A program made the translations under genes and the position numbers. This document shows positions 18,564 through 25,156 of a stretch of 64,000 bases of DNA, one piece after another; the first letter of the stretch is position 1, and each line of letters starts with the position of its first letter. The notes beneath the pieces were generated by a model that saw only the letters and a list, made by a program, of their open reading frames with translations, searched no databases and was not told the DNA's origin. The stretch comes from JALYNX01 sp963724825. Its GTDB lineage: Bacteria; Actinomycetota; Acidimicrobiia; Spongiisociales; ZC4RG35. Location of the stretch: the NCBI GenBank assembly GCA_963724825.1, contig CAVRWT010000016.1:1-64000 (forward strand), read 5' to 3'.

Positions 18564-19305
18564 GTGGAGGACGCCCCTCGCCTTTACGGTGATCTCGCCG
18601 GGTGGTGGCCGCTGCTGTCGCCTCCAGAGGAGTATGCCGAGGAGGCCGGGGTCTACCGGGAGCTCCTTGGTTGGATCGGCCGCGTCTCCGGTGACCACGG
18701 TCCTCGAGCTCGGATCAGGCGGCGGCAACAACGCCTCCCATCTCAAAGCGGAGTTCACGATGACGTTGGTCGATCGCTCGGAGCCGATGCTCGAGGTGAG
18801 TCGAGCCCTCAATCCGGAGTGCGCCCACTTCCAAGGTGACATGAGGTCGGTCCGGCTCGGCGAGGTATTCGATGCCGTGTTCGCCCACGACGCCCTTTCA
18901 TATCTGACGACCATCGAAGACGTGATCGCGACGGCTCGAACGGCCCGCGATCATTGCTCGCCCGGTGGCGTCGCCCTGTTCGTCCCCGACTATGTGAGTG
19001 AGACTTTCGAGCCGGGCACCGAGCATGGCGGCTATGACGCCGGGGATCGCGGGTTGCGCTATCTGGAGTGGGTCTGGGACCCCGATCCGACGGACCAGAC
19101 ATTCGAGGCGGACATGGTCTACCTGTTGCGCGAAGGCGACGAGGTGTCGGTGGTTCATGATCGCCATCCTCAGGGACTGTTCCCCACCGCGATGTGGATG
19201 GGCGCCCTCTCGACCGCCGGCTTCGAGGCCGAGTTTCAAACCAGGGAGTTGAGCGATGGCTCGATGCTTCATCTGTTCGTCGGCACCCCAAAATCCAACC
19301 AATGA
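18564..19305 (+). CDS. Class I SAM-dependent methyltransferase (one frameshift)
   Basis: GTG 18564 starts an N-terminus of DesVI-like small-molecule methyltransferases (RLYGDLAGWWPLLSPPEEYAEEA). Near 18697 the frame shifts by one base to reach motif I (VLELGSGGGNNASHL), followed by TLVDRSEPMLEVSR, GDMRSVRLGEVFDAVFAHDALSYL and a C-terminal domain ending in HLFVGTPKSNQ. Joined length is about 247 residues. The family often N- or O-methylates sugars or other small molecules; the substrate here is unknown. The gene lies between two related structured elements, A (directly upstream) and B (starting about 10 bases after its stop), which suggests the unit was duplicated around it or that the elements control flanking genes. 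Confidence 0.75.
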
Positions 19306-19314
19306 GGATCGCCC

Positions 19315-19342
19315 GCGAAAACTGGATCACAGATCGCGAAAA
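19315..19342 (+). promoter_or_regulatory. Tandem GCGAAAA boxes upstream of promoter B
   Basis: GCGAAAA at 19315-19321 and 19336-19342, 21 bases start to start, the second exactly 24 bases before the -35 of promoter B. This is the same arrangement as upstream of promoter A, so it is likely a shared regulatory site. Confidence 0.45.
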
Positions 19343-19359
19343 CGAATCCCCTGTCCGGT

Positions 19360-19388
19360 TTGCGGTGGGCGGGGCCGTGGTCTACTTT
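19360..19388 (+). promoter_or_regulatory. Promoter B (sigma-70 type)
   Basis: TTGCGG at 19360-19365, 17-base spacer, TACTTT at 19383-19388; expected start near 19395. The alignment with promoter A is exact in spacing and in the -10 hexamer, although the spacer sequences differ, which argues that promoter function is what is conserved. Confidence 0.55.
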
Positions 19389-19394
19389 TCCCGA

Positions 19395-19775
19395 GCGCCA
19401 CAGGGGAGACCCTGAGGCACCCCGGACGGTGGGTACGGAGCGGCGAAAGCCGAGCCGGGAAGAATTCCCACGGTGCGGGTGCCCGGAGCATCGGGAAACC
19501 GAGGCTCGGGGCGGTCGGAAGACCGAACGGGGATCCTTCGGGATCGTCGAGCGGCCATCCGACCGGCGGATCTTCGGATCCGCACCTCCCTGGAAACGGG
19601 GAGAGCGGTCACCGGATCGCAACGATCTTCGGATCGAGGCAGTCCAGTGAGCGCCCGTCGAAGGCTTCGGCCTACGACGACTTCCGAACGGAGTTGGGTC
19701 CCCGGCCCGACACCGATCGGAACGAGAGCCCCGAGAGGGTTGAGGCTTCGGCCGATGCTCCCTCGGGGCCTTCTC
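19395..19775 (+). ncRNA. Structured RNA element B (about 380 nt) with many tetraloop hairpins
   Basis: The 575-base gap 19306-19880 holds no credible gene. From the predicted start it carries CAGGG-GAGA-CCCTG (19401-19414), CGGC-GAAA-GCCG (19441-19452), CGGTC-GGAA-GACCG (19512-19525), GATCC-TTCG-GGATC (19532-19545), GCGGATC-TTCG-GATCCGC (19566-19583), CGATC-TTCG-GATCG (19623-19636), an 8-bp stem with an A-A mismatch and TTCG loop (19657-19678), and the shared long hairpin 19724-19775. Four UUCG and three GNRA loops in 280 bases is far beyond chance and points to an RNA under structural selection. It shares its 5' and 3' hairpins with element A but has a longer middle. It may act alone or as the leader of the PH-domain genes downstream. 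Confidence 0.55.
19724..19775 (+). terminator. Conserved long hairpin ending element B (copy 2 of 2)
   Basis: 52 bases, near-identical to 18495-18545 with two substitutions plus a change in the 3' arm (GGGGCCTTCTC instead of GGGGTTTCTC). The pairing arms are kept. Without a good T tract, termination is uncertain; it may be a processing or stability element. Confidence 0.5.
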
Positions 19776-19788
19776 GCGTCTGGCCCAT

Positions 19789-19850
19789 TTCTCCCGCCAG
19801 TGAGCGGAGCGAGCGTTGGGGGAGTACCGCCGAAGGCGGGGAGGGGGCAC
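19789..19850 (+). repeat. REP-like dispersed palindromic element, copy 1
   Basis: Two hairpins: CTCCCGCCA ... TTGGGGGAG around a GAGCGGAGCGAGCG core, then CCGCC-GAA-GGCGG, ending in a G-rich tail. The inverted copy at 59706-59764 is about 85-90% identical, and the second hairpin covaries (CCGGC-GGA-GCCGG there), so the fold is conserved. It sits between element B and the PH-domain genes. Confidence 0.6.
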
Positions 19851-19880
19851 CGTGCACGCGTCCTCTGTAGCCTCCCGGCG

Positions 19881-20498
19881 ATGGCGTACCCCAAGGATCT
19901 CCTCGCTCCCGGCGAGACCGTTGTGTATGAGTTCGGATCCCATTGGTTTGCGCTCGTCAAGGAGGCTCTGGTCACCATCGCCTATGTCGTGCTGTTGATT
20001 CTCCTGGTGCCGGATGGTGTCAACGGGTGGGCCTTCACGATCATCACCTTGTTTGGCTGTGGATCGCGATCGGCGGGTTCATGGAATGGCGAACCAGAGA
20101 GAACGTGATCACTTCCGAACGCCTGGTTGTCCGCTCCGGGATCATGCGCAAAGCGGGGTATGAGATTCCCCTGGAGGTCATCACCGATGTCGGCTTCCGT
20201 CAGAACCTGATCGAACGAGCCGTTGGTGTCGGGGACATGGTGATCCAGACCTCGGGCTCAGCGGGACAAAACCGAATCAGGAATATCCCGGATCCTGAGA
20301 AGGTGAAATCGATGCTCGTCGAGACTCGTCGCAACCGGACCAATTCGATGTCGTCCGGGCGGCCGGCCGACGGGGCCGCCGCCGCAATCGCCTGGCAAGT
20401 CAAATGCCGAGCAACTGGAGATCCTGGGCAAGTTGTTCGACGAGGGCAAGCTGACACAAGACGAGTACGACAACGAGAAGCGCAAGCTTCTCGGCTGA
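19881..20498 (+). CDS. Membrane protein with bacterial PH-like domain and C-terminal SHOCT domain (two frameshifts), paralog 1
   Basis: ATG 19881 opens MAYPKDLLAPGETVVYEF, then a membrane pair (VTIAYVVLLILLVPDGVNGWAFTII). The frame changes near 20060 to give the PH-like core (WRTRENVITSERLVVRSGIM, YEIPLEVITDVGFRQNLIERAVGVGDMVIQTSG), and again near 20395 to give the SHOCT motif EQLEILGKLFDEGKLTQDEYDNEKRKLLG ending at TGA 20498. The span is a multiple of three, so the two shifts compensate. Such proteins sit in the membrane with a PH fold inside the cell; SHOCT domains are thought to mediate oligomerisation. Function unknown. A tandem paralog follows after 16 bases. Confidence 0.65.
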
Positions 20499-20514
20499 GC
20501 AACGGAAGGTATCG

Positions 20515-21131
20515 ATGGGATATCCGCAAGAACTGCTGAGCTCCGGAGAGGAGATCGTCACCGAGTTCCGACCGCATTGGTCCCGTCTCCTCAAGCAGGG
20601 CCTGCTCACGATCCTGGTCGTGGTGCTGATCGTCTTGGTCGCCACCCGAAGATTCGACGCCAAGGCCTGGGTGATCGGCGCCCTGGTCTTGGTGTGGTTC
20701 GTCCTGGTGATTGCCGAGTTCGTGCGTTGGTGGACCGACAAGCATGTGATCACCAACGAGCGGCTGATCCATCGAACGGGGTTCATTTCGAAGAAGGGGA
20801 CTGAGATCCCGCTCGAGGTCATCAACGACGTCACCTTCAAACAGTCTGCTCTTCGAGCGGATCGTCGGCTCCGGTGACCTGCTCATCGAGTCCGCCGGCA
20901 CCCACGGCCAATCGTCCTACTCCGACATCCCCCAGCCCGGAGCACGTCCAGAAGCAGATCTATGAGGCGCGGGAGGCCCGGATGGCCGAGATGCGGGCCG
21001 GCGGCGCCCCGGCTGCGCCGGCAGCCACGTCGGCGAGCCAGCTCGAGACGTTGTCCCGACTCCATGACGAGGGCAAGTTGACCGATGAGGAGTTCGAGGC
21101 CGAGAAGAGAAAGTTGATAGGAGGCGCCTGA
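20515..21131 (+). CDS. Membrane protein with bacterial PH-like domain and SHOCT domain (frameshifts), paralog 2
   Basis: Same architecture as the preceding gene: MGYPQELLSSGEEIVTEF, a membrane pair (LLTILVVVLIVLVATRR, WVIGALVLVWFVLVIAEFV), the PH-like part (WWTDKHVITNERLIHRTG, GTEIPLEVINDVTFKQS), a continuation in a second frame (LFERIVGSGDLLIESAGTHGQSSYSDI), and in a third frame a helical linker and SHOCT end (LETLSRLHDEGKLTDEEFEAEKRKLIGGA). Breaks lie near 20845 and 20930. Its TGA overlaps the ATG of the acyl-CoA synthetase gene, so the three are probably one operon. Tandem duplication of the gene is clear from the matching ends. Confidence 0.65.
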
Positions 21132-22750
21132 TGCCCCACATGCAGGACGATTTCCCGCTCAATCTGTCCACCCTCTACGACCGGTCGGTCCGGCTCTACC
21201 CCGACCAGGCGATCCTCTCGGTGGAGGCAGATCGCTCGCTGACCAGGACCAACTACGGCGAGACCGACTCGCGGGTCCGTCGCCTCGCATCGGCCCTCGC
21301 CGGGCTCGGTCTGTCGATGGGCGACGCGGTGGCCACTTTCGCCTGGAACAACCGCCGTCATCACGAGCTGTACTGGGCGACGGCCAACACCGGTCTGATT
21401 TGCCACACGATCAACATCCGGCTCTTCGCCGACCAGGTGGCCTACATCGTCAATCACGCCGGAGACAGAGTCCTGTTCGTGGATCCCGACCTGGTCCCGC
21501 TTCTGGCGCCGGTGGTCCCCAGGCTGGAGACCGTCGCCACCTATGTGGTGATGGGCCCGGAGGCCGACGAGCGCATCCCGGGATCGATCGCCTACGAGGA
21601 CCTGATCGCCGACGCCGCCGAGCATGGCCCATGGCCCGAGCTCGACGAGAGGTCACCGATGATGCTCTGTTACACCTCGGGCACCACCGGCAACCCGAAG
21701 GGTGTGGCCTACACCCAGCGCTCCACCTACATGCACACCATCTCCAACCTGGCCAATATCCCCATGGGCCCCACCGACAATGTGCTCCCGGTGGTGCCGA
21801 TGTTCCACGCCTCGGCCTGGGGATACCCGTTCATGGCGGTCACCCAGGGAGCCCAGCTCACCTACCCCGGCCCCGACCTGTCAGCGGAGGGCCTGGTCCG
21901 CCTCTTCGAGAACGAGAAGGTGACTTTCAGTGCCGGGGTGCCCACGGTGTGGCTGGGGATCAAGCAGTACCTGGAGGCGCACCCGGAGGCCGACGTGTCC
22001 TCGATCCGGGCCTTCCTCTGTGGCGGGTCGGCGGTTCCCCGGTCATTGATCGAGTGGTTCCAGACCGAGCGGGGGATCCGGGTGGTGCAGGGCTGGGGGA
22101 TGACCGAGACCAACCCGGTGGCATCGACGGCTGTGCTCAAGCCCGAGATGGAGAACTGGGATCTGCAGCGCCAGCTCGACTTCTTGGAGACCGGCGGGCT
22201 GCCGATCGCCGGGCTCAAGGTCAAGATCGTCGACGAGGTCGGCGAGGAGTTGCCCCAGGACGGTGTCGCCTTCGGTGAGTTGCTGATCCGGGGACCCTGG
22301 ATCGCCGCCGAGTACTACAAGGACCCCAGATCGTCGCAAACCTTCGTCGACGGGTGGCTGCGCACCGGTGACGTGGCCAAGATCACCCCTGAGGGCTACA
22401 TCAGGATCACCGATCGCTCCAAGGACGTGATCAAGTCGGGAGGGGAGTGGATCTCATCGATCGACCTCGAGAACGCGATCATGGCCCATCCCGAGGTCGC
22501 CGAGGCCACTGTGGTCGGGCTCAAACACGTGAAGTGGCAGGAGCGTCCGGCTGCGTTCGTGGTCTTGCGTGAAGGTGCCAGCACCGACGAGGCGGCGATT
22601 CAGACCTTCCTCGAGGAGCGGGTGGCCACCTGGTGGATTCCGGACCGGATCGTCTTCATCGATCAGATCCCGAAGACCGGCACCGGGAAGTTCGACAAGA
22701 AGGTGGTTCGGGACCAGTACGCAGACTTGCTCATGACCGCTTCGGACTAG
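21131..22750 (+). CDS. Fatty acyl-CoA synthetase (AMP-forming)
   Basis: A 539-residue adenylate-forming enzyme. The phosphate-binding loop YTSGTTGNPKGV is near residue 181, GWGMTETNP near residue 320, and the hinge and C-terminal motifs GWLRTGDVAKI, DRSKDVIKSGGEWIS and PKTGTGKFDKK are intact, the last carrying the catalytic lysine. It activates a carboxylic acid, most likely a medium- or long-chain fatty acid, to the CoA thioester. It is close to actinobacterial FadD/AlkK-like enzymes; chain length cannot be told. The ATG overlaps the stop of the second PH-SHOCT gene. Confidence 0.9.
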   Translation: MPHMQDDFPLNLSTLYDRSVRLYPDQAILSVEADRSLTRTNYGETDSRVRRLASALAGLGLSMGDAVATFAWNNRRHHELYWATANTGLICHTINIRLFADQVAYIVNHAGDRVLFVDPDLVPLLAPVVPRLETVATYVVMGPEADERIPGSIAYEDLIADAAEHGPWPELDERSPMMLCYTSGTTGNPKGVAYTQRSTYMHTISNLANIPMGPTDNVLPVVPMFHASAWGYPFMAVTQGAQLTYPGPDLSAEGLVRLFENEKVTFSAGVPTVWLGIKQYLEAHPEADVSSIRAFLCGGSAVPRSLIEWFQTERGIRVVQGWGMTETNPVASTAVLKPEMENWDLQRQLDFLETGGLPIAGLKVKIVDEVGEELPQDGVAFGELLIRGPWIAAEYYKDPRSSQTFVDGWLRTGDVAKITPEGYIRITDRSKDVIKSGGEWISSIDLENAIMAHPEVAEATVVGLKHVKWQERPAAFVVLREGASTDEAAIQTFLEERVATWWIPDRIVFIDQIPKTGTGKFDKKVVRDQYADLLMTASD

Positions 22751-22883
22751 AGATGGCGAGGCGGTAGCTCGGGCCGACCGGCGTCTGTTTGCCCGAGACT
22801 GTTTCGGCGAGGTCGCTGTTCATGGGTTGACCACAGATGGTTGGTCGAGGGCAAAGTCGGCCCGCAAGAAATATGGAAGAGAG

Positions 22884-23567
22884 TTAGAGGAGTCTCTTCA
22901 GGCGCGCCTTCTTGAGGTTCTCCCGCACGATCCACTCGATATCCGGGTCGGTGCTGGTCTCGAGGTCTCGGAACAGGGGCAGGCCTTCGCCGGGAAGCGC
23001 CGCGATGACGACACTCCAGGCGTAGCCGAGCGCCTGGCGCAGAGGTCCGGACCGATGATGTCTTGCGTTCATCGATAGACACTGTCGTCGAAGCCGGCGG
23101 TGATCCGATTGAGGAGCTGCAACGCCTGGCGGGCTCGTGCTTGATCCTTCAATAGCCTCGGCTCGGCCACCGCCGCCACCGCGGCCCGGCGAACTAGGGG
23201 GTCGGAATCTGCCGCCCAGACTCTCCGCTAGGCCAAAGCTCGCCTCTGGATCGTCGTCGGCGGCTCGTTGCAAGGCCATCGCCACCCCCTCGCGAACCCG
23301 CCATCTCGGATCGGAGGCATACCGATGCAAGAGCGCCGTTTGCCCTTGGTCGCCCTCGCCAAAGATGCGCCCGAGTGCAACCAGGCCACATACGGTGCTG
23401 AACTCGTCTTCGGTCTCCATCAAGGCCCGGGCACGTGTGAGGTCGGCCTCTTCGCCGCAGGCGGCGACCAATTCGAGATTTCCACGCGGTCCGGGCAGAC
23501 CACTGTTGGCAGCGAGGTAGTCGGCCCAGTCGTCGAGTAACGGCCAGGGCGGCGCGGTGATCAGCAA
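22884..23567 (-). CDS. HEAT-repeat / DNA-alkylation-repair-like protein (two compensating frameshifts)
   Basis: A 227-residue frame starting at 23567 is built from helical pairs such as TVCGLVALGRIFGEGDQGQ, DPRWRVREGVAMALQRAADDDP and DIEWIVRENLKKARL, typical of HEAT or ALK repeats. Between about 23215 and 23065 the main frame turns into low-complexity glycine-rich residues, while another frame reads ADSDPLVRRAAVAAVAEPRLL, a perfect HEAT repeat, so two compensating single-base errors are likely. Such proteins bind DNA or other proteins. No catalytic residue can be assigned. It is alone, with a 133-base gap to the acyl-CoA synthetase, in which I see nothing. Confidence 0.6.
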   Translation of the reverse strand: MLITAPPWPLLDDWADYLAANSGLPGPRGNLELVAACGEEADLTRARALMETEDEFSTVCGLVALGRIFGEGDQGQTALLHRYASDPRWRVREGVAMALQRAADDDPEASFGLAESLGGRFRPPSSPGRGGGGGRAEAIEGSSTSPPGVAAPQSDHRRLRRQCLSMNARHHRSGPLRQALGYAWSVVIAALPGEGLPLFRDLETSTDPDIEWIVRENLKKARLKRLL

Positions 23568-23615
23568 TGGAGCCCACGGCCAGGTTCTAGCCGGTTGATT
23601 GGGAAGGGCCGAGAA

Positions 23616-23876
23616 TCAGACTTCGACCAGCTGGCCGGAGGTCAGATCGAGCACGAATTCCTTGTCGCTCTTGGAATCTGCGATGAAATGGGCGAGCTGG
23701 GCGCCCTGCTGGCGGACCACCCACCAGGCGTAGGCCTTGGAAGCGGTGCCGGCGAACTCGACCTTGGCGGCCCTTGCTGCAGTGACCGCATCGATCTCGT
23801 CGGCGAACTCGCCTACGACCTTCTCGCTCGGCTCCGGCTGACCCGGGGCCTCGATGAATTCGACTGCCTCGAACAT
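23616..23876 (-). CDS. Small soluble protein, unknown function
   Basis: 86 residues, starting MFEAVEFIEAPGQPEPSEKVVGEF and ending VLDLTSGQLVEV. It is acidic with no signal peptide or membrane segment. A central WWVVRQQGAQLAHFIADSK suggests a compact alpha/beta fold. GAGAGAGGTGTGAG just upstream gives a plausible ribosome site. I do not recognise a family. It is divergent from the small membrane protein that begins at 23995. Confidence 0.5.
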   Translation of the reverse strand: MFEAVEFIEAPGQPEPSEKVVGEFADEIDAVTAARAAKVEFAGTASKAYAWWVVRQQGAQLAHFIADSKSDKEFVLDLTSGQLVEV

Positions 23877-23994
23877 CTCACACCTCTCTCGCGTCCTCCC
23901 TCAGGCATGATAGTTGACAGTCCGTGAACGTTGGGAGCAAAACCACCACTGACAGTGGCGGATGCGGTTGGGACCGGCTCTCTATGCTCATCAC

Positions 23995-24356
23995 GTGGGC
24001 ACCTTTCACACCACTTGGGGCTACATCGCCGCCGGGCTCAGCGGATTGGTGGGGTTGTGGGGAGTGGTCATGGCTCGCCGCCCGGAGGCGCCCAAGGCGT
24101 TCCTGTGGGCCGTGGCGCATCGCAGTCGAGCGCCTTGCTCATCCAGATCGTGACCGGGGTCCTGGTCGCTTCCGGTGGGGTCAACCCCGGTAACCAGCAC
24201 GTCTTCTACGGTGTCGTAACCGCGGTGACCTTCACGTTCGCCTACATCTACAGATCGCAGTTCCGGAAGCGACCCACCCTCTACTACGGGCTGCTGATGT
24301 TGTTCTGCATGGGATTGGGGATACGAGGGATCATGACATTCGGCCACAGCTTCTAG
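23995..24356 (+). CDS. Small integral membrane protein (one frameshift)
   Basis: GTG 23995 opens VGTFHTTWGYIAAGLSGLVGLWGVVMARRPEAPKAF, with a membrane segment; near 24115 the frame must change to continue as SALLIQIVTGVLVASGG, VFYGVVTAVTFTFAYIYRSQFRKRP and LYYGLLMLFCMGLGIRGIMTFG, giving about four spans in 120 residues. The span is two bases over a multiple of three, fitting one missing base. Family unknown, although such four-span proteins are common in actinobacteria. It ends 8 bases before inhA and may be co-transcribed. Confidence 0.55.
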
Positions 24357-24364
24357 GAGGGCTC

Positions 24365-25156
24365 ATGTTGCTCGAAGGCAAGAAACTCTTGATCACGGGG
24401 GTCCTCACCGACGACTCGATCGCCTGGCACGCGGCGAGGATCGCCCAGGAGGAGGGGGCCGAGATCGTGGTCACCGGGTTCGGGCGAGGACTTCGACTCA
24501 CCGAGCGTGCTGTACAGCGGCTCCCCTCGGAGTGCCCGGTGCTGGAGTTGGACATCAACGACCCGGCACAGGTCGAGGCGACGGTCGCTGATCTCACCGA
24601 TCGCTGGGGGTCGATCGACGGGGCGCTCCACGCCATTGCCTATGCGCCCGAGGACGCCCTCGGCGGCAACTTCCTCAACACCCCGGTCGAGTCGGCGCAG
24701 ACCGCATTCGTCACCTCCGCCTTCTCCTACAAGACATTGGCGGTGGCGCTGCTTCCGTTGTTCGACGCCGCAGGCGGGGGAGCGTTGGTCACACTCGACT
24801 TCGACAACTCGCAGGCGTGGCCGGCCTATGACTGGATGGGGGTGGCCAAGTCGGCATTGCAGAGTGTCACTCGATATCTGGCCCGCGATCTCGGGCCCCA
24901 CGGAATTCGGGTCAACGCGGTGTCGGCAGGGCCGCTGACCACCGTGGCGGCGAAAGGGATTCCCGGGTTCAGCGTCTTCGATCGGGTTTGGAACGAGCGC
25001 TCGCCCCTTCCCTGGGACACCTCCAATCCTGATCCGGTGGCCCGTATGGTGTGTGTGCTCCTGTCCGATTGGGCGCCGCTGACCTCCGGGGAGATCATCC
25101 ATGTCGACGGCGGGTTCCACGCCATGGCCGCCGGGGTGGACAAGCAGGAGAGTTAG
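24365..25156 (+). CDS. fabI: Enoyl-[acyl-carrier-protein] reductase (NADH), InhA type
   Basis: 263 residues of the short-chain dehydrogenase superfamily with an InhA-like start (LEGKKLLITGVLTDDSIAWHAARIAQEEGA) and the family's Tyr-X6-Lys pair in YDWMGVAKSAL. The cofactor loop SAGPLTT and the end SGEIIHVDGGFHAM agree with FabI/InhA. It reduces the enoyl-ACP double bond in the last step of each fatty acid elongation cycle. A strong AGGAGGGCTC ribosome site precedes ATG 24365. Its stop overlaps the convergent sensor kinase gene by 4 bases. Intact. Confidence 0.9.
   Translation: MLLEGKKLLITGVLTDDSIAWHAARIAQEEGAEIVVTGFGRGLRLTERAVQRLPSECPVLELDINDPAQVEATVADLTDRWGSIDGALHAIAYAPEDALGGNFLNTPVESAQTAFVTSAFSYKTLAVALLPLFDAAGGGALVTLDFDNSQAWPAYDWMGVAKSALQSVTRYLARDLGPHGIRVNAVSAGPLTTVAAKGIPGFSVFDRVWNERSPLPWDTSNPDPVARMVCVLLSDWAPLTSGEIIHVDGGFHAMAAGVDKQES

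Noticed and set aside
18493..18695. An N-terminal extension of the methyltransferase frame back to 18493
   Set aside because: It would pass through the conserved hairpin and gives a peptide shared with element B only because the DNA is repeated. The other frame from GTG 18564 has the normal family N-terminus.
18399..19775. Identity of elements A and B with known RNA families (RNase P, tmRNA, 6S, SRP, cobalamin, c-di-AMP, SAM-IV, TPP riboswitches, 6C)
   Set aside because: I compared remembered consensus motifs of each and none is present. This is from memory and not a search, so cmscan should confirm it.
19256..19870. Open frames across element B (about 200 residues on both strands)
   Set aside because: Several frames are open at once because of GC bias; composition is R/S/G/P rich without domain, and the DNA shows hairpins instead.
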